64,000 nucleotides of DNA from Stieleria neptunia (GTDB lineage Bacteria > Planctomycetota > Planctomycetia > Pirellulales > Pirellulaceae), in the NCBI RefSeq assembly GCF_007754155.1, contig NZ_CP037423.1:9668938-9732937 (forward strand). Direction: 5' to 3'. How positions within the stretch are numbered: position 1 is the stretch's first letter; each line of letters begins with the position of its first letter. The translations under genes were made by a program, and so were the position numbers. Below, piece after piece: positions 23,541-34,300 of the stretch. The notes below the pieces were generated by a model. The model was given only the letters and a program-made list of their open reading frames with translations, was not told the DNA's origin and ran no database searches.

Positions 23541-25376
23541 ATGACCAACGAAAGTGATTCATCCGAATCGGAAAACATTGCGTCTGTTGTCGAGGCTTCG
23601 CCATCGGACGCACCTGTCGCGACGACGCGGTCGAGCCTGCGTTGGTGGCCGGCTGTCGTTTTGCTTGCCGCGATGTTCGCCCTGCGAATGGTTCCGTGGT
23701 TGATGGAATCACCCAGCTTACCCGTGATGATGCTTGCGTTCATGGGGCCTGCAGGATTGGGAATCGCACTGATCTTCTGGTGGTGTTTCGCAAGCCGAGC
23801 ACCGCTGCGGGAAAAAGCGATCGGTTCCGCCGCAGTGGTCTTGATCGCGGTGGTTTCGATCGCCCTGCTTCATTTTTCGCTTCGGGGTATGTTTGCCATC
23901 GTGCTGGTGATTCCGACGGGGCTAGCCGCGTTCGCGATCGGATTGGTGGTCTGGTCGGGCAAGCCGCCATTGCGTGTACCGATCGCGTTGGCACTCGCGA
24001 TGGTCACGTTCGGGTACTGGAATTTGCTACAAAACGAGGGCACCAACGGTTCGTTCCAGCCACAATTGCTATGGCGTTGGCAGCCGACGGCCGAACAGCG
24101 TTACCTGGAGGAACTCGCCGAGCGTCAACCAAGCGAACCACTGATCTCCGATTCGACCCCGGTGAGCTTGGCGTCCGCACCATGGCCAGCTTTTCGCGGT
24201 TCCGATCGAAGCGGAGTGATTCGAGGTGTCACACTTCAGTCGGATTGGGACAGCGCACCGCCGACGCAGATCTGGAAGCAAAGAATTGGTCCGGGATGGT
24301 CCTCGTTCAGTGTGGCCGCAAACAGGCTGTACACCCAGGAGCAACGGGGCGACATGGAAGCGGTCATCTGCCTGGACGCAGACACGGGAACGATGATTTG
24401 GGACTTCACCTATCCGAGCCGCTTTTGGGAAGCGATCGCGGGAGCCGGTCCGCGGGCCACACCGACGATTGCCGACGAGGGGATTTTTGCGCTCGGTGCC
24501 GACGGAATCTTACTGCGTCTCGATGCGGTCAACGGGAAAGAAATTTGGCGGCGAGACCTGAAACAGGACGCCGATCGAAAACCTCCGACCTGGGGTTTTT
24601 CCGCGTCGCCACTGGTGACCGATTCGCTGGTGATCGTGCATGCCGGTGGCGCTGGCGACAAAGGACTGTTTGCCTATGACGTCGAATCGGGCGAGATCGT
24701 TTGGTCGGTTCCCTCGGGAAATCACAGTTACAGCTCGGCACAGTTGGCGACATTTGATGACCGACGCGGCGTATTGATGCTCAGTAACGATGGGCTGCAG
24801 TTTGTCAGCGTGTCCGACGGCCAGACGATCTGGCAACATGAGTGGAAACTGGAGAACTATCGCGCCCTGCAACCGCTTGTCGTCGGGCCGACGGTCTACT
24901 TTACGACCAGCACCCAAGAAGGTACACGGCGACTGACCGCCGCGCGCGGCGACAACGGTGCCTGGGAAATTGCCGACGATTGGACCACGCGGGACATGAA
25001 ATCCGACTACAACGACTACGTGTACTACGACGGCAATCTCTATGGATTTGACGGCGGCGTCTTTGCGTGCGTGGACGGCCAGACGGGAAAGCGGCACTGG
25101 AAGCGTGGGCGTTACGGCAACGGCCAGTGTCTCCTACTCGACGACTCGGGACAGTTGCTCATCGCTACCGAACGTGGCGAAGTGGTTCTTGTTGACGCCT
25201 CGCCCGAAAAACTCGACGAAACGGCCAAGTTCCAAGCGATCGAAGGGAAAACGTGGAATCATCCCGTACTGATCGGAAGCCGCTTGTACATTCGCAACGC
25301 CCAGGAAGCTGCATGTTATCAGCTTGCCGTCGTGGCTGGGAACGCGGAAGAAATTCTCGCCACCGAAGACCAGTGA
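23541..25376 (+). CDS. membrane-anchored PQQ-like beta-propeller protein
   Basis: The ATG at 23541, with GAGGAG at 23529-23534, gives 611 residues. An acidic cytoplasmic N-terminus (about 1-33) is followed by five membrane helices (about 35-53, 62-82, 95-112, 117-138, 146-162) and then a large extracytoplasmic domain. That domain starts with PWPAFRGSDRSGVIRG and contains quinoprotein-type blades such as VICLDADTGTMIWDF, LLRLDAVNGKEIWRRDL and FAYDVESGEIVWSV. Such PQQ-like (BamB-like) propellers are numerous in planctomycetes; whether this one binds PQQ is not clear. The frame extends upstream to 23382, but that part lacks protein character. It converges on the first giant gene, with 20 bp between stops. 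Confidence 0.9.
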   Translation: MTNESDSSESENIASVVEASPSDAPVATTRSSLRWWPAVVLLAAMFALRMVPWLMESPSLPVMMLAFMGPAGLGIALIFWWCFASRAPLREKAIGSAAVVLIAVVSIALLHFSLRGMFAIVLVIPTGLAAFAIGLVVWSGKPPLRVPIALALAMVTFGYWNLLQNEGTNGSFQPQLLWRWQPTAEQRYLEELAERQPSEPLISDSTPVSLASAPWPAFRGSDRSGVIRGVTLQSDWDSAPPTQIWKQRIGPGWSSFSVAANRLYTQEQRGDMEAVICLDADTGTMIWDFTYPSRFWEAIAGAGPRATPTIADEGIFALGADGILLRLDAVNGKEIWRRDLKQDADRKPPTWGFSASPLVTDSLVIVHAGGAGDKGLFAYDVESGEIVWSVPSGNHSYSSAQLATFDDRRGVLMLSNDGLQFVSVSDGQTIWQHEWKLENYRALQPLVVGPTVYFTTSTQEGTRRLTAARGDNGAWEIADDWTTRDMKSDYNDYVYYDGNLYGFDGGVFACVDGQTGKRHWKRGRYGNGQCLLLDDSGQLLIATERGEVVLVDASPEKLDETAKFQAIEGKTWNHPVLIGSRLYIRNAQEAACYQLAVVAGNAEEILATEDQ

Positions 25377-25387
25377 CGGCCGGCCGT
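25376..25387. repeat. 12-bp palindrome between convergent genes
   Basis: ACGGCCGGCCGT is a perfect palindrome just after the stop of the PQQ-like gene and 9 bp before the end of giant gene 1. No T-run follows on either strand, so it is not a standard terminator. Confidence 0.4.
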
Positions 25388-25396
25388 TGCCGCGTC

Positions 25397-28300
25397 TTAG
25401 CCTAGCATCGAGTCCAACCCTTCATCAACGCCCGATCGAGCACTGCGATAGGCCGAAAGCATCGCAATCGGATCGATGAACCGCCACGCCGGTAAACTGG
25501 AGGCGAACACCGTCATCAACGCCCCGCCACGGAGCGCCCAAAACACGTATCCGATCGAAAACACACTCATCCCCGCGCCCGCAGCCCCGACCATGACCAT
25601 CGTCGGCGAGTCGTCTTCCTGCTCCTGAGGGTCATCCCACTGTGTCCAGACGATCGCTTGCTGCAAGTCCCGACGCAGTAATCGTTCAAGCTGCTGCATT
25701 TCCGGGGAATGACTGAGGGCCGAACTGGATGCCTCGCTCGAGACCGCATAGACACCATAGAGTTGTCGTTCGGCACGCAAAACCTCTTCCGGCAACCCCT
25801 CGTTGCCCGGCGGGCCGGCCCCACCGGACGCCCCATCGAGGTTGCCGTCCGATTTGATGCCTGAACCATGCAGCCCGGAAGCCGGTGCGATGCCGGGGCC
25901 TTCGCTGGATGTGATGGTCGCCTCGGAGGGATCGTTCGATGCTTCGAATTCTAAATCGGCCTCCGATGGCGTGTCCGCTTGCGATTCGGTCGCGCCCTGC
26001 GACTCGGGTTCGTCAGAATCTGGATCCGATGACGGGTCGCTCGTCGACGTCGCCTCGGCCGCGCTGATCGCCAGGCCGGCAAGCGGCACGTCCAGGACCA
26101 CCTCGGCGAGGTTGCTCGAAAGCGCCCCGTCGGTCACCCGGTAGAAGAACGAGTCTTGGCCGAAGAAACTCGCGTTCGGCGTGTAGGTAAAATTGCCGCC
26201 TGGATCCAAGCTGAAGGTGCCGTTGGCCGGCGCGGCGACCAACACGATCGCGAGCGCATCGCCGTCAACGTCGGTGTCGTTGAAGATCACGCCCGCCACT
26301 GAGACCGTCAACGTTTCACCGATGCTCACCGTGAACGCTTCGCCGGTCGCCACGGGGGCTTCATTGACATCGCTGACATTGATCGAGCTTACCATCGTTG
26401 TCGTCGAACCGTCACTGCTGGTTCCACGCACCGTAATGGATTCCACGGCCGATGATTCGTGATCGAGCGCGGCGGCAACCTGAACCACCCCCGTCGCGGA
26501 ATCGATCGAGAACTTCCCGCCGGCATCGTCATCGAGCGAATATGTGACGCTGGCGCCGGCGTCGGCATCGCTGGCCAGCGCGGTGATGCCGACAATGGTT
26601 CCAGACGCCGCATCTTCGGCGACGGTGTTGGCGGACGGATCAGAATCGACCAGCGCGGAAATCGCGTTGTCGTTGACGGGGGTCACCGTGATGACGAAGG
26701 TCCCGACGACGACCGTCGCACCGTCTTCACCGCCATCGGCAAGCGTAAACCCAAAGCTGTCACCGATGGTCTCGCTGTCGTCATGGCTGTACGTGACGTC
26801 TCCGTTATCCAGATCCGTCTGGGTAAAGCTATCACCGAGCGAGAGCGTCCCGAATCCCGCCAACGTCAGCGTCCCGTTGTCGACGTCGTCCGTGACGGTG
26901 TACGTCAATCCTGTGGAAGTGTCATCAGGATCACTGCCGGCGAGCATCCCCGAATTAATCGCGGTTCCCGTCGATCCTTCGGCAACCGTCATCCCTGTGT
27001 TGCTCACCAGGTTCGGCGAGTCATTGACTCCGGTGATGTCGACGTTGACCGTGCCGATCGTTTGGTCCGTCCCGCCACCGGACCCGGTGTTGCCGCCGTC
27101 GTTGATGACGACCTGGATCGTGTCGGCATCATTGCCGAAGGTATGCGGTGTGCCGTGCAGGTACTGGACGTTCGCCGGAGTATCTAAGAACGTGTTCAAA
27201 TCGGCAAGCGTGCCGGTCAGGGTCAGTGTTCCCGTGCCGCTGCCGCCCACGGTGACTCCGCCACCGGTCGAAGCCGTCAGGCCTCCGCCGGTCGAAGTCG
27301 ACAGCGTGACCGTCAGGTTGCCGCCGTTTTCATCGAGGTCACTCAGGTTCAGCGCCGACAGATCCACGTTGCTGCTAACGTCTTCGGTCACCGCGATGTC
27401 GCTCGGCAGGCCGGCGCCCGTCGGATCATCATTGGTTGCGGCGATCGAGATGTCACGGGTTTGTGTGTTCGAATTCACATCACCGTCGTTGACGCTGAAC
27501 GAGACCGTACGTGTCGCCGTGGACGGATTGTCGCTCGTGTTGGTGTACGTGATACTCCGCAGCGCCGCTTCGTACTGAGCGAGAGTCGCGGTGCCCGTTA
27601 AAGTCAGCGTGCCGCTGCCGGCATTCCAAACCCCGCTGATCCCGTTCTGATCCACGAAGGTCAAGACATCCTGTCCGTTGGCGTAGTTGCCAGTGATTTG
27701 GACCACGGCCGATTCCAGGTTCGTGTCATCGACGTCGCTGAGGGCCAATGTGGAGGTGATCGCCACCGCGCCGTCATTTTCGGTGTAGGCCAGTGTGCTG
27801 CCTTCGATCGCTGCTTCCACCGGCGCGTCGTTGACGTTGCTGATCGTCCAGTTCAACGTGCTGCTGGTCGTCGTTCCTGCGCCGTCGTCGACGGTGAAAT
27901 CAAAACTGTCCGATGAAGTTTGGCTGCCATCGTGGTCGTAGGTGATCAACCCCGCATCGATGTCGGCTTGGGTGAAGGTGTCGCTGACGTTCAACGCTGA
28001 ACCAAGACGGTACAACGTCCCGTTGGTCGGCACCGCATCGACGGTGTAAACCAACTGCGTGTCGGTGTTGTCCACATCGGTGGTCTCCAACATTGCCGTG
28101 GTCACGTTGTTGCCGACGGAGCCTTCCGGAACCGTGTCGCCGGTGTTGGTCGCGAGCACCTGTTCGTCGTTGACCGCGGTGATGTCAACGTTGACCGTGC
28201 CGATCGTCTGATCCGTTCCGCCACCGGACCCGGTGTTGCCGCCGTCGTTGATGACGACCTGGATCGTGTCGGCATCATTGCCGAAGGTATGCGGTGTGCC

Positions 28301-31300
28301 GTGCTGGTACTGGACGTTCGCCGGGGTATCGAGGAACGTGTTCAAATCGGCAAGCGTGCCGGTCAGGGTCAGTGCACCCGTGCCAGATCCGCCGACCGTC
28401 ACTCCGCCGCCGGTCGAAGCCGACAAGTCTCCGCCGGTCGAAGTCGACAGCGTGACCGTCAGGTTGCCGCCGTTTTCATCCAGGTCACTCAGGTTCAGCG
28501 CCGACAGGTCAACGTTGCTGCTGACGTCTTCGGTCACCGTGATGTCACTCGGCAGTCCGGCACCCGTCGGATCATCGTTGGTTGCCGCGATCGAGATGTC
28601 ACGGGTCTGTGTGTTCGAATCCACGTCTCCGTCGTTGACCGTGAAGGCCACCGTACGCGTCGCCGTGGATGGATTGTCGCTGCTGTTGGTGTACGTGATG
28701 CTCCGCAGTGCCGTTTGATACTCGGCGATCGTTGCGGTTCCCGTCAAAGTCAACGTGCCGCTGCCGGCGTTCCAAACCCCGCTGATGCCGTTTTGGTCCA
28801 CGAAGGTCAGCACATCCTGTCCGTTGGCATAATTGCCGGTGATCTGCACCACCGCTGATTCCAGGTTCGTGTCGTCGACGTCGCTTAAGGCCAGCGTTGA
28901 CGTGATCGCCACCGCGCCATCGTTTTCGGTATAGGCCAACGTCGTGCCTTCGATCGAGGCTTCCACCGGAGCGTCGTTGACGGGGCCGACCGTCCAGTTG
29001 AACGTACTGCTGGTCGTCGTCCCCGCACCGTCGTCGACCGTGAAGTCAAAACTGTCGCTCGTCGTGCCGCTGCCATCATGATCGTACGTGATCAGCCCCG
29101 CATCGATATCGGCCTGGGTGAACGTGTCACTGACATTCAGCACGACGCCGCTTCGGTACAGCGTGCCGTTGGACGGCAAAACATCAACCGTGTAAACCAA
29201 CTGATTATCGGTGTTGTCGATGTCCGTCGTTTCCAGCATCGCCGTGGTCACGGTGTTGCCGGTCGAACCCTCGCTGACCGTCTCACCGGCGTTGGTCGAT
29301 AAGACCTGTTCGTCGTTGACTCCGGTGATGTCGACGTTGACCGTGCCGATCGTTTGATCCGTTCCGCCGCCGCTGCCGGTGTTGCCGCCGTCGTTGACGA
29401 CCACTTGGATCGTGTCCGCATCATTGCCGAAGGTGTGTGGTGTGCCGTGCAAGTACTGGACGTTCGCCGGCGTGTCTAAGAACGTGTTCAAGTCGGCGAG
29501 CGTCCCGGTCAGGGTCAGTGTCCCCGTGCCACTGCCTCCCACGGTGACTCCGCCACCGGTCGATGCCGACAGGTCTCCACCGGTCGAAGTCGACAGCGTG
29601 ACGGTCAAGTTGCCGCCGTTGTCATCCAGGTCACTTAAGTTCAGCGCCGACAGATCGACGTTGCTGCTGACGTCTTCGGTCACCGCGATATCGCTCGGCA
29701 GTCCCGTACCCGTCGGATCATCGTTCGTCGCGGCGATCGAGATGTCACGGGCCTGCGTGTTCGAATCCACGTCTCCGTCGTTGACGGTGAAGGCCACCGT
29801 TCGTGTCGCCGTGGACGGATTGTCGCTCGTGTTGGTGTACGTGATACTCCGCAGCGCCGCTTCGTACTGCGCCATCGTCGCGGTTCCCGTTAAAGTCAGC
29901 GTGCCGCTGCCGGCATTCCAAACCCCGCTGATCCCGTTCTGATCCACGAAGGTCAAGACATCCTGTCCGTTGGCGTAGTTGCCAGTGATTTGGACCACGG
30001 CCGATTCCAGGTTCGTGTCATCGACGTCGCTGAGGGCCAACGTCGATGTGATCGCCACCGCGCCGTCGTTTTCCGTGTAAGCGAGTGTGCTGCCTTCGAT
30101 CGATGCTTCCACCGGCGCATCGTTGACGTTGCTGATCGTCCAGTTGAACGTACTGCTGGTCGTCGTTCCGGCGCCGTCGTCGACGGTGAAATCAAAACTG
30201 TCCGATGAAGTTTGGCTGCCATCGTGGTCGTAGGTGATCAACCCCGCATCGATGTCCGCTTGGGTGAACGTGTCGCTGACGTTCAACGCAACGCCGACAC
30301 GATACAACGTCCCGTTGGTCGGCACCGCATCGACCGTGTAAACCAATTGCGAGTCCGTGTTGTCGACGTCGGTGGTTTCCAACATCGCCGTGGTCACGGT
30401 GTTGCCCACGGAGCCTTCCGGAACCGTGTCGCCGGTGTTGGTCGCGAGCACCTGTTCGTCGTTGACCGCGGTGACGGTGATGTTGAAGGTTCCCGTCGCC
30501 GGGGTCGCGCCGTCTTCACCACCGTCGGCGAGTGAGAAGCTGAACGCGTCGCTCGCGGTTTCGCTGCCGTCGTGGTCGTAGGTCACGTCACCGGCGTCGA
30601 TATCGGCTTGGGTGAAGGTGTCGTTCAACCCCAAGGCGCCGAACCCGGCCAGGTACAGCGTGCCGTTGTCGGTCACGTCGGTGATCGTGTAGGTCAGTCC
30701 GGCGCCGCTATCATCGACGTCGCCTTCGTTGAGCATCGCGGTCGTGATCGCCGTTCCGGTGGAACCTTCCAGGACCGTCGTGCCGGTGTTGGTCGCGACC
30801 GTGGGCGATTCATTGACATCGGTGACCGTTACGGCGATCGCTTGGGTATCGGTGTCGATGCCGTCGGAAACCTGAATCGTCACGTCATAGACGTTGTCGC
30901 CACCGTTGTCGGTCGGCGATTCGAAGTTCGGCGCCGAAACGAACGTCAGCACGCCGGAATTGGAATCGATCGCGAATTTAGCCGAATCGAGCCCGCCGAT
31001 GATGCTGTAGGTCAGCGTTTGTGATGGGACGTCGCCGTCGACCGCCGTCACCGTCGTGACCGCTGTTCCATTCTCTGCTGCATTGACGGAGGCTGTCGCG
31101 CCAGCGCCGTTGCTGGTGATTGTTGGCGCGGAGTTGGGAGTGTAGCCGACCTGAAGGCTGTCGATTTCGACGTTTCCGCCCGGCCCACCGCCTCCGACCG
31201 CAGTCACCAGGAAGCGGACCCGCGTATCGGCGGCGGTGTAAGCGGAGATGTCGATCGAGAGTGTTCCGGTCCCGACATTCGTGGAAGCATCTATGGTGGC

Positions 31301-34300
31301 AACGGTGTCGTAGTTGCTGCCCCCGTCTCCGGAGACTTGCAAGAGAATCGTACGCGCACCGGTCAAACTGTTCTTGTAGACCAAATCAAGCGACGCCGAG
31401 GACGCGCCGCTCAAATCGACCTGACGATAAACGTTGTCGTTGACGTTGTTGGCATTGATTCGGAGGTCACCTCCGCTGACTTTGATGTCGCCGGTTGTGG
31501 CGGATCCGTCGTCCGAATCCACCCATCCGGTGGACCAAGCTTCGCTACCATCGCTGTTGCTGTAGGAATCGACCTCAAAAAGATCGAGGAACTGTCCGTC
31601 ATCGGCGGTATCTTGAACGGTGACGGCGATCGTCTGGGTATCGGTATAGGTGCCGTCACTGGCCTGAACGATCACATCGTAGACGTTGTTGGCTCCGACG
31701 TCGGTCGGGGATTCAAAGTCCGGAGCGGCGACGAACGTCAACACTCCGGTGCTTCCATCGATCGCGAACTTGGCGGAATCGACGCCGCCGATGATGGAGT
31801 AGGTCAGCGTCTCGGCGGGCAGATCGGCATCGCTGGCGACCACGGTCGACACGTACACGCTGTTTTCAAAAACGTTGATCGCTGCCGTTGCCGCGCCGCC
31901 GTCGGACGTGATGACCGGATTGTTGTCGTTCACCGCCGTGATGGTGAAGTTAAACGTTCCCGTCGCCGGGGTCGCGCCGTCTTCACCACCGTCGGCGAGT
32001 GAGAAGCTGAACGCGTCGCTCGCGGTTTCGCTGCCGTCGTGGTCGTAGGTCACGTCACCGGCATCGATGTCGGCCTGGGTGAAGGTGTCATTGAGTCCCA
32101 AGGCGCCGAACCCGGCCAGATACAGGGTCCCGTTGTCGGTGACGTCGGTGATGGTGTAGGTCAGCCCGGCACCGCTGTCATCGACGTCGCCTTCGTTGAG
32201 CATCGCGGTCGTGATCGCGGTGCCGGTGGCACCTTCCAAGACCGTCGTGCCGGTGTTGGTGGCGACGGTGGGCGCATCGTTGACAGCCGCGATCGAGATG
32301 CCGCGAGTTTGCGTATTGGAATTCAGGCTGCCGTCGTTAACGGTGAAGGCGACGGTCCGCGTCGCTGTGGACGGATTGTCGCTATTGTTGGTGTACGTGA
32401 TGCTCCGCAGCGCCGCTTGGTACTGGGCAACGGTGGCCGTTCCCGTCAGAGTCATCGTGCCGCTGCCGGTGTTCCAGACGCCGCTGATCCCGTTTTGGTC
32501 GACAAAAGACAATACGTCCTGACCATTGGTGTAGTTCCCCGTGATCTGGACGACGGCCGATTCCAGATTCGTGTTATCACTGTCACTCAGCGCCAAGGTG
32601 GACGTGATCGCCACCGCGCCAGCGTTTTCGGTGTAGGCCAACGCGCCGCCCTCGATGGATGCTTCAACAGGAGCTGTATTGACAGCTGAGACGGTCCAGT
32701 TGAAGGTACTGCTGGTCGTCGTCCCGGCGCCGTCATCGACCGTGAAGTCGAACGAATCGCTTGATGTTTCACTGCCGTCGTGGTCGTAGGTGATCAATCC
32801 CCCGTCGACATCAGCCTGCGTGAAGGTGTCACTGACGTTCAACGCAACGCCGACACGGTACAGCGTTCCGTTGGTCGGCACCGCATCAACCGTGTAAACC
32901 AGTTGCGAGTCCGTGTTGTCGACGTCGGTAGATTCCAACATCGCCGTGGTCACGGTGTTGCCGATCGAGCCTTCGGGGACCGTGTCTCCGGTGTTGGTTG
33001 CGAGCGCTTGTTCGTCATTGACGGGATCGACAGTGATGTTGATGTTGTCGCTATCCGACAATCCGTTCCCGGCATCGGGCGTAACGTTCGCGTAGATCGA
33101 AATGTTGTAGCTATTGCTCGCGTACGTCCCGGTCCAACTTGTTGCAAACCCGCTGCTTGGATCGTAACTGCTGAAACGCGTTGTACCGCCCGTCGCCTCA
33201 TAAAAATGAGCCGCCTCCTTTCCTGGCGCCCAGGCAATCCAATAATCGCCTGCGGTCAACGCTGTTGCCGGAAACGCAATCTGATACCAGCCGGTGCCGG
33301 GACTGAGTGATGCGACATTTTCGACCAACAGTGTCCCCGGTTCACCCGCAACATCGCTGTAGATGCCAAACCGAACGTCCTGGACTTTATCGATGTAAAG
33401 GTACGCCGCGATGCTGTCGACCCTCCCGTCGGTCGTGACAGAAAACTGTGTCGCCAGTTGTTCTTTGTCATGCACACCGGGAGTTTCTCCAGTGTCGAAA
33501 ACTGTATCATTTCCGGCGATCTCAGGTGTGATGTCCGTCGCAGTGATTGCAAGGTCGGCAGCACCGTTGAAGTCCGGATCACCGACGAAACTCATGCCTT
33601 CCAAAGCGGTGTTGATGTCGACTTCGGTTCCTGTGAACGTCATCGTCACATCATTGGCTCCGTCACCCACCGAAAACGTCAATCCAGACGTGGTGGAGAG
33701 CGTCATTTCGCCATTGGTCGCCGTCAGCGTGACCTCGATGGGATTGCTGCCATCATCGCTGACTGAGATCGCATTTCCATTACCTACAGAGAAGACGAGC
33801 GACGTGTCTTCGTTGACATTTTGTGATCCAGGCACGCCGTTGACTGGCGCCTGGTTTCCTGTGATCGCGTAATTGATGCCGAATTCGGATGTGCTTCCGT
33901 AGGCGGCCAGATCGTCAATCCCGATCATTCCCGGCGTATCGATCCTGGTCGCAGTGGCGGTGACAAAGTCACCCGCACCCAATGTGACTCCGTAGAGCAC
34001 GACACCTGAGAATGCCGCAACTCCGCTGCCATCCGTTGTGACGGTCGTCGTCCCCAGATAGTAACGGCCTTCGCCATTTGTTGCGTGTTGCGCACCGGAC
34101 GCATTACCGTAGAACTCGATTCGGTACTGCGTGGAAACGCCATCGGTATCAAGTGATCCAGCGAGGGTCAACTCGTTGCCGAACATCTCCGCTTGCGTGA
34201 TCAATGGGAAATTTTGATAGTTGTTTGGACCCGAGTCGCCGTCGTTCACGTCATTCTCGGTCACCCCATTGCCATCTTCGACTGAACCGCCTTGAAGATT

